Source: Candidatus Hodarchaeota archaeon
Lineage (GTDB): Archaea; Asgardarchaeota; Heimdallarchaeia; Hodarchaeales; YT1-039
Assembly (NCBI GenBank): GCA_016840025.1
Contig: JAEOTF010000220.1
Location: 1-12,256 of the forward strand
DNA: 12,256 nucleotides
Reading direction: 5' to 3'
Positions 6,628 through 12,256 of this stretch are shown piece by piece (the stretch's first letter is position 1; each line of letters opens with the position of its first letter). Under the pieces are notes generated by a model. It saw only the letters and a program-made list of their open reading frames with translations, had not been told where the DNA came from and ran no database searches. The translations under genes and the position numbers were made by a program.

Positions 6628-7500
6628 TTATCCCTTTTTTCTCTTTTGGTGTTTGATCATGATGTATTTACTTGCTATAAATGCTGTAAATGACAGTATT
6701 AATACATCAAGAGTCATCCAAGGGATACTCTTGGAATCCTCTTGTCCACTATCTGTGTAAAGATCTGTAGGTGCCACCCAGGTACTCTGGGTAGCATTTG
6801 TCGGTGTATCAGTTACTGTGTAATGTGTGTCAGTTACTGTATAATAAATAGGCAAATTTACGTCAACAAAAGGTGAATCACTATAACCTAAACTTTCCCA
6901 CATTCCCCGATAATTACTTGTTTCTACAATAATTGAAGCGAGCCACTTGATCCATTTGTAACCAAAAAAACGGGGACAAACCAACTTTATAGGAAAACCA
7001 TGATCGACTGGCATTGTTTCCTCATTCATTTCATAGGCTAGAATGACATCTTCCCAGAAAGCTTGTTCTGTGTTTAAACTAGTTGAATATCCCCGGGGAT
7101 TGGGTGTATGGAATGATATATCCTTTGCTTCCACAAATTTAACTTCTGCTAAATCTAAAATATATGATAGTCGAACTCCTGTAAAATTGGCAACTCCTGT
7201 CATATGTGTGGCTCCACGCTTATAATCTACACAAGTCATCCTAACAATTTCCGATGTAACAGGCATTGCCCTAATTTCAGCTAATGTCAGAGAGAGGTTG
7301 TTAACAACGGCTCCTGTAACCGTTAATCTGTATTCATCGGGATCAATGTCGAAAAAATCGACAGCTGAGTTAAAAAATTCATCATTAGGGGTTATGGGGA
7401 CAGATTCAACGACAAAAAATTCTTTAGTTTCGGGTAATGAATAATTAACAATGATTGCCAAGAAAATCATAAAGACCAATAATGTTGCCCATTTTTTCAT
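6628..7500 (-). CDS. Exported molybdopterin-dependent oxidoreductase (sulfite oxidase-like fold), membrane anchored
   Basis: The oxidoreductase molybdopterin-binding domain of sulfite oxidase/MsrP type spans about 55-195. Visible motifs: RMTCVDYKRG with the expected Mo-ligand Cys90, ISFHTPNPRGYST (128-140), MPVDHGFPIKLVCP (163-176), and FFGYKWIKWLASIIV (178-192). An N-terminal hydrophobic segment (4-20) is a signal peptide or anchor. A C-terminal transmembrane helix (about 260-282) ends in a basic tail, KHQKRKKG, so the catalytic domain should face outside. A linker (215-257) carries a tandem repeat, YTVTDTH/YTVTDTP. The substrate cannot be told. No heme domain, cytochrome b or MsrQ-like partner is nearby. 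ATG at 7500 has AAAGGGG 7 bases upstream. It is convergent with the HTH-CBS gene, 104 bases away, so not in the homocysteine operon. Confidence 0.9.
   Translation of the reverse strand: MKKWATLLVFMIFLAIIVNYSLPETKEFFVVESVPITPNDEFFNSAVDFFDIDPDEYRLTVTGAVVNNLSLTLAEIRAMPVTSEIVRMTCVDYKRGATHMTGVANFTGVRLSYILDLAEVKFVEAKDISFHTPNPRGYSTSLNTEQAFWEDVILAYEMNEETMPVDHGFPIKLVCPRFFGYKWIKWLASIIVETSNYRGMWESLGYSDSPFVDVNLPIYYTVTDTHYTVTDTPTNATQSTWVAPTDLYTDSGQEDSKSIPWMTLDVLILSFTAFIASKYIMIKHQKRKKG
6802..6843 (-). repeat. Tandem 21-base repeat in the molybdoprotein linker
   Basis: Two adjacent 21-base units encode YTVTDTH (residues 220-226) and YTVTDTP (227-233). The DNA is nearly identical (shared TCAGTTACTGT), pointing to a recent in-frame duplication in the Thr/Ser-rich stalk before the C-terminal membrane helix. 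Confidence 0.8.
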
Positions 7501-7544
7501 ACAGTTACCCCTTTCTTATAAATGATGTAATTCTTTTCTATCAT

Positions 7545-7554
7545 GTTTATACAT
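7545..7554 (-). promoter_or_regulatory. Candidate TATA box of the molybdoprotein gene
   Basis: On the minus strand this reads ATGTATAAAC. A start about 25 bases on, near 7522, would leave a leader of about 20 bases containing the AAAGGGG ribosome site. A second AT-rich match (TTTATAAG, 7515-7522) lies too close to the start codon to serve as TATA box. Confidence 0.35.
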
Positions 7555-7643
7555 TAATAACTTTCCAATTAACATGTGTTGAACGATAAAACTTAACATA
7601 ATCAAATCGTGAGAAAAATGAAATAATTAACAAACCCTTTCTC

Positions 7644-7685
7644 TTTAGCTAAACAATTTTATTTAGCTAACGTCTTATTTGCTAA
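7644..7685. promoter_or_regulatory. Repeated palindromic boxes TTTAGCTAA(A)
   Basis: TTTAGCTAAA, a perfect 10-base palindrome, lies at 7644-7653; TTTAGCTAA recurs at 7662-7670; a copy lacking one base, TTTGCTAA, follows at 7678-7685. Starts are 18 and 16 bases apart, under two helical turns. The cluster is about 145-185 bases upstream of the molybdoprotein start codon. It could be a multimeric operator, but no known regulator is assigned. Confidence 0.35.
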
Positions 7686-7925
7686 TCTATGTAAGTTTTC
7701 CAAGAAAAATAGCCAAATATCTGTAGTTAAGAATATTTCATTAAACATTACTTTTTTCTATTATCTCAAGGTAAATAGAAGCTTTTTGTCTCTTTGTATG
7801 GATTTCTGGTTTATCTTGTTCTAATAAACGTACTGAATAAATTAAAAGTTAACATTTAGGTAAACGAGTTTAGTCGACTTTTATGACCTATCCGATCTTT
7901 TTGACCAAACTGAAGTGAAATTTAA

Positions 7926-8072
7926 CCATACTGTAAGAAGGAGAAAAAAATCACTATTAACGGAAGTACAGATAAATATGAAGAAGTAATTACTATCTTT
8001 GAAGGATTGTATTCTACCTATAAGACTCAATTTTTAGTTATATCGATCAATATTTCGATATGCCGTTTTTAG
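7926..8072 (+). pseudogene. Possible remnant of a small protein gene
   Basis: An open frame bounded by TAA at 7923 and TAG at 8070 reads KKITINGSTDKYEEV, then ITIFEGLYSTYKTQF and LVISINISICRF. It looks protein-like and is preceded by AAGAAGGAG (7935-7943), but there is no ATG, GTG or TTG at a suitable place: the codon at the expected start distance is ATC (7950). It may be the decayed start of a lost gene, or chance. No family recognised. Confidence 0.15.
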
Positions 8073-8076
8073 AATG

Positions 8077-8085
8077 TTTTATATA
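8077..8085 (+). promoter_or_regulatory. TATA box of the beta-helix gene
   Basis: TTTTATATA lies about 40 bases before the TTG start. A transcript start near 8107 would give a leader of about 17 bases that includes the GAGGGAT ribosome site. Confidence 0.5.
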
Positions 8086-8123
8086 CAAGATATCAGAAAT
8101 AAAGTATAAGTGAGGGATAACCT

Positions 8124-9371
8124 TTGATAAAAAGAATTCCTTCGAATCAAACGAAACTTATGCTTTTATTGCAATTAATTCTTTTTCTAGTTTTGAATTT
8201 CGGATTAACCACTTTTTCTGCGTCTACTAACGATATGTTAGTCAAAAATACTCTTATTTCTGATATTACAACGTATGATCTGATTTTAATCGATAATGAT
8301 GCCGATTTTGAGACTTATGGCTTTCCAGGTAATGGAACCAAGGCAAATCCATATCGTATAGAATACTTAACTATTGGTCCCGATTCCGGTGAGGATGGAA
8401 TTTTTGTTTCCAGTACAACCAAGCATTTTGTTATTCAACACTGTTTCATTGAAGGATATAGAATCGGAGTCTATCTTTTCGAAATAGCAACAGATAGTGC
8501 TGTAATCTACAATAATACCTGTATCAACAATAGATGGGGAATAGATATCGAGAGATCAGACGTCGTTGTTATAAGTCATAACCTCTGTTACAACAATACC
8601 GAAGATGGAATTAGAGTTGGAAATGCTCAAAATTGCATAATTACCGATAATGTATGCACTAATAACGATAAAGGGATTGAGGGGTGGGGTTGGTCTAGTG
8701 TTGTGATTAACCATACCATCTGCTCTAATAACTCATATGATGGAATAAATTTAAGGGATTTTTCTATAATTACACTCAACAATAATTCTTGTATCAATAA
8801 TGGGAATGGAATTGTTGTTGAACGGATTGATTGGGTAGGAATTACACACAATAATTGTTCTTTCAACAGAAAGTATGGGATTTACATTATGGCTTTGGAT
8901 AATTATCATGATCCCTCTAAGGTTGAAAACAATACCTGTAAAAATAACAGGGATGGAATTTTTATTGAGTATTTCCTAGATATTGTGATAAGTAACAATA
9001 CCTGTTCGAATAATGACGAAAATGGGATTTTTGTAAATAGTGGTGAGAATTTTGAAGTGTCTTTCAATCTCTTAAAAGCGAATGGACAGTACGGAATCAC
9101 CCTAAAGGAATGTGAGCGTGTTATTTTACTGAATAATACCTTTAGTAATAACAGTTTAAGAGGAATTCATAACGTTTGGCCTATTGTAGAAGAACAGAAC
9201 AATAATCCTAACTCTGATATTGGTATCCTTCTCTTAAGTATGATTCCACTTTTAATAGCTGTTTTTTTCACAATTAATTTTGAAATTGCCCTCGTTATCT
9301 CAGGTACTCTCGTTATCTTAAGTTTGGAAGTTCCTTTAATAATCGCATTATTCAGACGTAAGCGAGAATAA
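8124..9371 (+). CDS. Exported NosD-like right-handed parallel beta-helix protein with C-terminal membrane segments
   Basis: The 415-residue protein begins with a signal sequence (about 11-33, LMLLLQLILFLVLNFGL). A FPGNGTKANPYRIE entry motif (67-80) is followed by TTKHFVIQHC and then parallel beta-helix coils (about 88-350) with a 22-23 residue period and repeated NNTC.NN...GI motifs. Eight coils carry Cys at the same place: 133, 155, 178, 200, 223, 245, 272 and 294. Two hydrophobic stretches (about 366-384 and 388-410) and a basic end, RRKRE, anchor it, so the helix should be displayed outside the cell. The start is TTG at 8124: TAA lies two codons upstream, GAGGGAT is well spaced, and the next ATG would remove part of the signal region. 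Fold is confident; function (adhesion, sugar binding or periplasmic assembly) is unknown. It appears monocistronic. Confidence 0.88.
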   Translation: MIKRIPSNQTKLMLLLQLILFLVLNFGLTTFSASTNDMLVKNTLISDITTYDLILIDNDADFETYGFPGNGTKANPYRIEYLTIGPDSGEDGIFVSSTTKHFVIQHCFIEGYRIGVYLFEIATDSAVIYNNTCINNRWGIDIERSDVVVISHNLCYNNTEDGIRVGNAQNCIITDNVCTNNDKGIEGWGWSSVVINHTICSNNSYDGINLRDFSIITLNNNSCINNGNGIVVERIDWVGITHNNCSFNRKYGIYIMALDNYHDPSKVENNTCKNNRDGIFIEYFLDIVISNNTCSNNDENGIFVNSGENFEVSFNLLKANGQYGITLKECERVILLNNTFSNNSLRGIHNVWPIVEEQNNNPNSDIGILLLSMIPLLIAVFFTINFEIALVISGTLVILSLEVPLIIALFRRKRE

Positions 9372-9429
9372 ATCTTAGTTTGTAGAATGATGATGAATGC
9401 GCGTTAACTCTAACTTTCGTTTTTTGATA

Positions 9430-9454
9430 ATTAATATACTAGGAAAAAACCTAG
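9430..9454 (+). promoter_or_regulatory. Candidate TATA box and overlapping inverted repeat
   Basis: ATTAATATAC (9430-9439) would place a transcript start near 9460, at the ATG of 9461. The inverted repeat CTAGG-AAAAAA-CCTAG (9439-9454) lies between box and start, where a repressor could block initiation. Confidence 0.35.
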
Positions 9455-9572
9455 AGGTTAATGAGGGAAATTTGTATGTTTTACCTACAAATCTGTAATT
9501 TCGTAAATGAAACTGTAAGTTATGTACAACTTTTTTGTATTAGCATATTTCCTATATTTTCAGTGATAAGAA

Positions 9573-9770
9573 ATGTATTCCACAAGTTCCTCAACCTCTA
9601 CAGCTCATTCAACCCCGATAAAATCTGGTTGGATTCGGAAAATAATGAAATTTTTCTCTTTTGATAAATCACCCTCTAAAAGTAGAGGACTGAGTCAGAC
9701 ATACGGATTTGAGAGAAAATATTCCCGTTCTGCCATGTGGCATTCTCGAACTGTCAATGGAATGCGCTAA
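9573..9770 (+). CDS. Hypothetical small Ser/Arg-rich protein (doubtful)
   Basis: A 65-residue frame starting with ATG behind GTGATAAGAA. The N-terminal 15 residues are nearly all Ser and Thr; an amphipathic basic part follows (SGWIRKIMKFFSFDK) and the C-terminus is basic (FERKYSRSAMWHSRTVNGMR). Its stop codon lies in the loop of the terminator-like hairpin at 9759-9777. No family recognised. It overlaps another frame (9461-9664), and the region may instead be a non-coding RNA. Confidence 0.2.
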   Translation: MYSTSSSTSTAHSTPIKSGWIRKIMKFFSFDKSPSKSRGLSQTYGFERKYSRSAMWHSRTVNGMR

Positions 9771-9790
9771 GCATTCCCTCTTCGTTTTTT
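9759..9790 (+). terminator. Hairpin plus T6, terminator-like
   Basis: GGAATGC (9759-9765), loop GCTAA, GCATTCC (9771-9777) is a perfect 7-pair stem, followed seven bases later by TTTTTT (9785-9790). It sits just ahead of the winged-helix gene. A further GCATTC (9740-9745) could pair with the same GAATGC arm, giving a competing hairpin. Confidence 0.45.
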
Positions 9791-9826
9791 CCTCCCAAAA
9801 AGTAAAATTATAGAGTGTTAAAGCAT

Positions 9827-10558
9827 ATGAATACTGAAGAAAATTTAGATGAATTAAAAAAACTCCTTGAGAAGCAACAAGAGCAAATCAAAGAACTACA
9901 AGGAGAATTGCTTGATCTAAAATCGTCTGATATTAATAAAAAATCTAAAATACCTTCTCATAGACGTATTAGGTCTGATTCTAGTCACACATTCAATACA
10001 GAAAACTTTGGTGAAGTGATTGGAAACTATATTGAAGGAATCCTCACTTCAGTTCAAGATACAGTAGAAGGGGTACTGGATGGAGTTCTTCGTTTTGGAG
10101 ATGAGCTAGATCGTAAAGAAGATAGATTACAGCGAAAAACTGATCGCGTTCTTCGTAAACGTGAAAAGTTTCTACGTAAGTGGGGGCTCTCTCCCGAAGA
10201 TTATGATAAATTCTATGAAGAAGGAGCCAAACTAACCAGCTCACTGGCAGATATAAACCGTTTGAAATTGCTTAAACTCCTCGAAAGTGGACCAAGATAT
10301 CAAAAAGAATTATCCGATGAAACAAACATTCATGGTGGTTCATTTAAACATCATATGGATCAACTTCGAGAGGAAGGATTTGTAATTCAAGAAGCAGTAA
10401 GGGGTCGTTATCTCATTACGCAGTTAGGGCGAGAAGCACTCAAACTTGCAGAGATCCTCTGGCTAAGAAAAGTCAAAATGGAAAACGAAGCTAAAAAAAA
10501 TGATGTAAACAAAGAAGATCAACAGAATGACAATACCTTTGAGAGTGAGGAAGAATGA
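9827..10558 (+). CDS. Winged-helix (ArsR-like) DNA-binding protein with coiled-coil N-terminus
   Basis: Numbered from ATG 9827 (243 residues). Residues 4-32 are a strong coiled coil (LDELKKLLEKQQEQIKELQ). Residues 60-90 form a likely amphipathic helix (FGEVIGNYIEGILTSVQDTV), then a highly charged Arg/Lys/Asp linker to about 117. A winged-helix domain spans 138-215: LADINRLKLLKLLESGPRYQ, KELSDETNIHGGSFKHHMDQ and LREEGFVIQEAVRGRYLITQ, the ArsR/HTH_20-like pattern. The tail is acidic. A GTG at 9815 would add four residues; I prefer the ATG because no ribosome site precedes the GTG. The stop overlaps the next gene's start in ATGA, so the two are coupled. It probably regulates its own operon, which once included an ABC transporter. 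The HTH class is confident; target and effector are unknown. Confidence 0.85.
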   Translation: MNTEENLDELKKLLEKQQEQIKELQGELLDLKSSDINKKSKIPSHRRIRSDSSHTFNTENFGEVIGNYIEGILTSVQDTVEGVLDGVLRFGDELDRKEDRLQRKTDRVLRKREKFLRKWGLSPEDYDKFYEEGAKLTSSLADINRLKLLKLLESGPRYQKELSDETNIHGGSFKHHMDQLREEGFVIQEAVRGRYLITQLGREALKLAEILWLRKVKMENEAKKNDVNKEDQQNDNTFESEEE

Positions 10559-11517
10559 GCCGAGAAAACAGAACAAGTAGCTTTGAAACGATGATGTTCG
10601 ATCTAGGGGAGCAAATTGAGCTCACTATAAGACATTTTGGTAGGGGACTCGGGAATATGTTGACTCATGTTAGTGAAGAGATCGAGAAAGTTTTGGATGA
10701 AGTTGATACAGAGATCGAGAAAGTTTTAGATGATATTGATGCAGAGCCTAGTATCTGGGATAAGAAATGCTGTTTTGGGAATAAGAAACCGCTTAATCTA
10801 GAATTAGTTCCTCTTCAAGGTACTATTGACAAAGAATTAAAAATATTCAAGACGGACCGTTATACAGTAAAATTGCTTGATGATGCAATTATTATTCCTC
10901 TTAGAGAATTAGGGGAAGATAATTATTGTGGAGGGATAGTATTCGGTGAATTTGAATTGTTAGCAGATATGATTGTACATACCGAACAGGGAGCGGTTGG
11001 TCAATCTATAAAACGTATTAGTAACACTGCCTTGTTTCTCACTCCAACTTTTACATTCCCAAAAGACTTTCGTCCTCTTGAAGAGTCTAATCCCCTCTTT
11101 GATAAAGCGTATACTCTATTAGATCAGTTTTCAAGCAAAAAACGCTCCAAATACAACTTTATATCTGATGAAAAGCTTGATTTCCTTTTCTTTTTCCTAC
11201 AAGATAATGCTCCTAATTTTTGGGCCATTGAAAGCGAAAATAATCTAGTATTATTGGAAGGGAAAGAAATTTATGTCATTACCGAGGATAACAAGTTTGT
11301 TGAAGTGTCGGGAAAGAGAAGAAAGGTTCATGTTAACACAAAGACTAAGTCTATAGAAATTGATCCGAAATCGGGTATTGAGATAGATTTCGGTAGCGGA
11401 AAATTCTCACTTAGTGAAGTTCTAAGGAATTTAGGGGAGGAGCTGAGTAGTTGTTTTAATTCATCCGTCCATAGAGATGATTGGGAAGATTCTGAAATCC
11501 CAAATGAGGAAGACTAA
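10555..11517 (+). CDS. Uncharacterised acidic protein coupled to the winged-helix gene
   Basis: A 320-residue product I do not recognise. The N-terminus (14-38) is amphipathic (FDLGEQIELTIRHFGRGLGN) and resembles in style residues 60-85 of the upstream winged-helix protein. Then comes an acidic helix with an exact 11-residue tandem duplication, EIEKVLDEVDT/EIEKVLDDIDA (42-52, 53-63). Residues 80-300 look like a mixed alpha/beta globular part, with GGIVFGEFELLADMIVHTE (126-144) and a beta-rich section (232-280). The C-terminus is very acidic (DDWEDSEIPNEED). No signal peptide or membrane helix, so probably cytosolic or membrane-associated through the helix. ATG overlaps the preceding stop by ATGA, with GAGGAAG as ribosome site. 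An ABC ATPase stub follows 33 bases later, so a link with that transporter is plausible. Confidence 0.8.
   Translation: MSRENRTSSFETMMFDLGEQIELTIRHFGRGLGNMLTHVSEEIEKVLDEVDTEIEKVLDDIDAEPSIWDKKCCFGNKKPLNLELVPLQGTIDKELKIFKTDRYTVKLLDDAIIIPLRELGEDNYCGGIVFGEFELLADMIVHTEQGAVGQSIKRISNTALFLTPTFTFPKDFRPLEESNPLFDKAYTLLDQFSSKKRSKYNFISDEKLDFLFFFLQDNAPNFWAIESENNLVLLEGKEIYVITEDNKFVEVSGKRRKVHVNTKTKSIEIDPKSGIEIDFGSGKFSLSEVLRNLGEELSSCFNSSVHRDDWEDSEIPNEED
10678..10743 (+). repeat. 33-base tandem duplication (11 codons)
   Basis: Two units, 10678-10710 and 10711-10743, both begin GAGATCGAGAAAGTTTT and differ at only a few bases towards their ends. They encode EIEKVLDEVDT and EIEKVLDDIDA. An 11-residue period is three helical turns, as in hendecad coiled coils. 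Confidence 0.85.
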
Positions 11518-11550
11518 CATTTCTATTTTAAAACTTCTGATGTGATTGAT

Positions 11551-11697
11551 ATGCCAAATTACATGATTGTCACCAGGAATTTACAAAAAATATTCTTTCC
11601 TAAAACACGTAAGGGGCTTTTTAAACAGGAAAAGCGACGTGTTGAAGCTTTGAAAGGGATTAACCTCCAGATTGAAGAAGGGGAACTTCTTTATTAA
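11551..11697 (+). pseudogene. Truncated ABC transporter ATP-binding protein (N-terminal stub)
   Basis: The 48 residues read like the start of a DrrA/NatA-type ABC ATPase: MIVTRNLQKIFFPKTRKGLF, then a basic stretch and VEALKGINLQIEEGELLY. In intact relatives the GEL.. segment is followed at once by LLGPNGAGKTT (Walker A); here it ends in TAA. No Walker A, signature or Walker B sequence follows in any frame before the next gene, so the rest has been deleted or displaced, not merely frameshifted. It lies 33 bases behind the acidic protein gene and probably was the third gene of that operon. Relationship by N-terminal pattern only; nucleotide binding is impossible in this form. Confidence 0.7.
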
Positions 11698-11845
11698 TGG
11701 AGTGTTCAACCAGAAAATTGAAAATTCCTAATATATGAAGTGTAGTTATTCTTCATAAAAAAAAGGTTTAATAAAGCAAAAGTGAGGTATCAATCTAAGG
11801 TAGACTATCTCTTCTCTGTGAGGGATCCAAATCAAGCCAAAGCTG

Positions 11846-12256
11846 ATGCGCTCCATTTTATTTGGCCTAACCATCACAATAGGTATAATAGTCCTAATCA
11901 ATTCCTTTTCTAGTTCGCAAAATGACCCTTTTAATCTCTTCCATGAATCGCTGGACAATCCGTTGGAAGAAACTGCCAAATTCACGCAACAGGGACTAGT
12001 GAGCCCATCTTGCCTTTCTGCAGATCTTACCTCGCTCTATCCTAGTACATTAAATTCTCCTCACTCTTACACCCCCCATACCCCTATTGAAATCTCTTCG
12101 GACGACGAATTGGCAGCCACCGCAGCTGGTGGTGCGGGCACAGCCCTTGACCCCTATCTGTTAGAGGGCTGGAACGTCACCTCAACGGGGGCACATGGGC
12201 TCTCTATCCATAACACCACAAAACATTTCATCATTCGGGATTGCTGGGTGATGACC
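11846..12256 (+). CDS. Second exported beta-helix (NosD-like) protein, 3' end outside window
   Basis: The frame starts with ATG at 11846 and runs open to the window edge (137 codons seen). Residues 3-22 are a signal sequence (SILFGLTITIGIIVLINSFS). A 70-residue low-complexity Ser/Thr/Pro stretch follows, then ISSDDELAATAAGGAGTALD and PYLLEGWNVT, the entry motif of these beta-helix proteins, and TTKHFIIRDCW, matching TTKHFVIQHC of the other copy. TGA eight codons upstream limits the start; no good ribosome site is seen, so the ATG is less certain. Possible TATA: TTTAATAAA at 11767-11775. Its codons are much richer in G and C than those of the other copy, especially after about 12060, suggesting a different origin. 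It lies directly behind a truncated ABC gene, as if inserted there. Confidence 0.75.
   Translation, partial: MRSILFGLTITIGIIVLINSFSSSQNDPFNLFHESLDNPLEETAKFTQQGLVSPSCLSADLTSLYPSTLNSPHSYTPHTPIEISSDDELAATAAGGAGTALDPYLLEGWNVTSTGAHGLSIHNTTKHFIIRDCWVMT

Larger units (their letters stand above)
7501..8123. other. 623-base AT-rich intergenic region between divergent exported-protein genes
   Basis: No intact gene was found on either strand. It contains the promoter of the molybdoprotein gene at its left end and that of the beta-helix gene at its right. Between them are a cluster of TTTAGCTAA boxes (7644-7685) and a short start-less reading frame behind an AAGGAG motif (7926-8072), listed separately. 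The stretch of about 7690-7920 shows nothing I can interpret. Confidence 0.7.
9372..9826. other. 455-base region with a possible small structured transcript
   Basis: No secure gene. In order it holds a T6 run just after the beta-helix gene (9420-9425), a TATA-like ATTAATATAC (9430-9439), the inverted repeat CTAGG-A6-CCTAG (9439-9454), a start codon at 9461 behind AGAGG, hairpin CCTCTA-AAAG-TAGAGG (9673-9688), and hairpin GGAATGC-GCTAA-GCATTCC (9759-9777) followed by T6 (9785-9790). Two overlapping short frames exist, 9461-9664 (67 codons, hydrophobic) and 9573-9770 (65 codons, Ser- and Arg-rich); at most one is likely real. Confidence 0.5.

Noticed and set aside
8500..9160. Repeated AATAATACCTGT-like units as a CRISPR or DNA repeat array
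   Set aside because: They are codons for the NNTC beta-helix motif, vary between units and are in frame; a protein repeat, not an array.
9461..9664. 67-codon hydrophobic plus-strand frame, ATG behind AGAGG
   Set aside because: It overlaps the other small frame (9573-9770), shows no recognisable motif and a phenylalanine-rich AT-driven composition. Kept only within the region entry.
11746..11985. 79-codon minus-strand frame near the second beta-helix gene
   Set aside because: Overlaps the signal-peptide region of the convincing plus-strand gene, and no domain or ribosome site was seen.

Overview
The window looks archaeal. Several genes are preceded by AT-rich TATA boxes about 25 bases ahead of a plausible transcript start. 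It carries an anaerobe-type homocysteine pathway (DUF39 and UPF0280 families), an archaeal HTH-CBS regulator, and two signal-peptide NosD-like beta-helix proteins. The beta-helix style, with a GNGTKANPYRIE-type entry motif and a TTKHFVI or TTKHFII step, resembles surface proteins that are numerous in Asgard archaea. No eukaryotic signature protein is present, so Asgard is an inference only. Most of the window is AT-rich (hand counts of single lines give about one third G+C). The two ends, a TnpB gene and a second beta-helix gene, are clearly richer (about half or more).

Layout. Bases 1-1017 hold the 3' part of an IS200/IS605-type element: tnpB, cut by the left edge, and its right-end hairpin. 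Bases 1162-5748 on the minus strand form a tight four-gene operon read in this order: DUF39-ferredoxin homocysteine synthase, UPF0280 protein, aspartate-semialdehyde dehydrogenase, aspartate kinase. Together they give an apparently complete route from aspartate through aspartyl phosphate and aspartate semialdehyde to homocysteine without homoserine. A divergent gene (5966-6523) encodes an HTH protein with a CBS pair, a natural candidate regulator of the operon. Bases 6628-7500 (minus) encode an exported, membrane-anchored protein with a sulfite-oxidase-type molybdopterin fold. A 623-base intergenic region follows, with repeated palindromic TTTAGCTAA boxes and a possible gene remnant. Bases 8124-9371 encode an exported beta-helix protein with a ladder of eight regularly spaced cysteines.

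Bases 9372-9826 have no secure gene, but hold a TATA box, three inverted repeats and a hairpin followed by T6. This may be a small RNA or small-ORF transcript. Bases 9827-11517 are a translationally coupled pair: a winged-helix protein with a coiled-coil N-terminus, and an unrecognised acidic protein with an 11-residue tandem duplication. Behind them lies the N-terminal stub of an ABC transporter ATPase that stops just before its Walker A motif. The window ends inside a second, GC-richer beta-helix gene.

The most interesting items are the homocysteine operon with its CBS-bearing divergent regulator, the apparently relocated catalytic glutamate in TnpB, the cysteine ladder in the beta-helix protein, and the structured small transcript candidate at 9430-9790.
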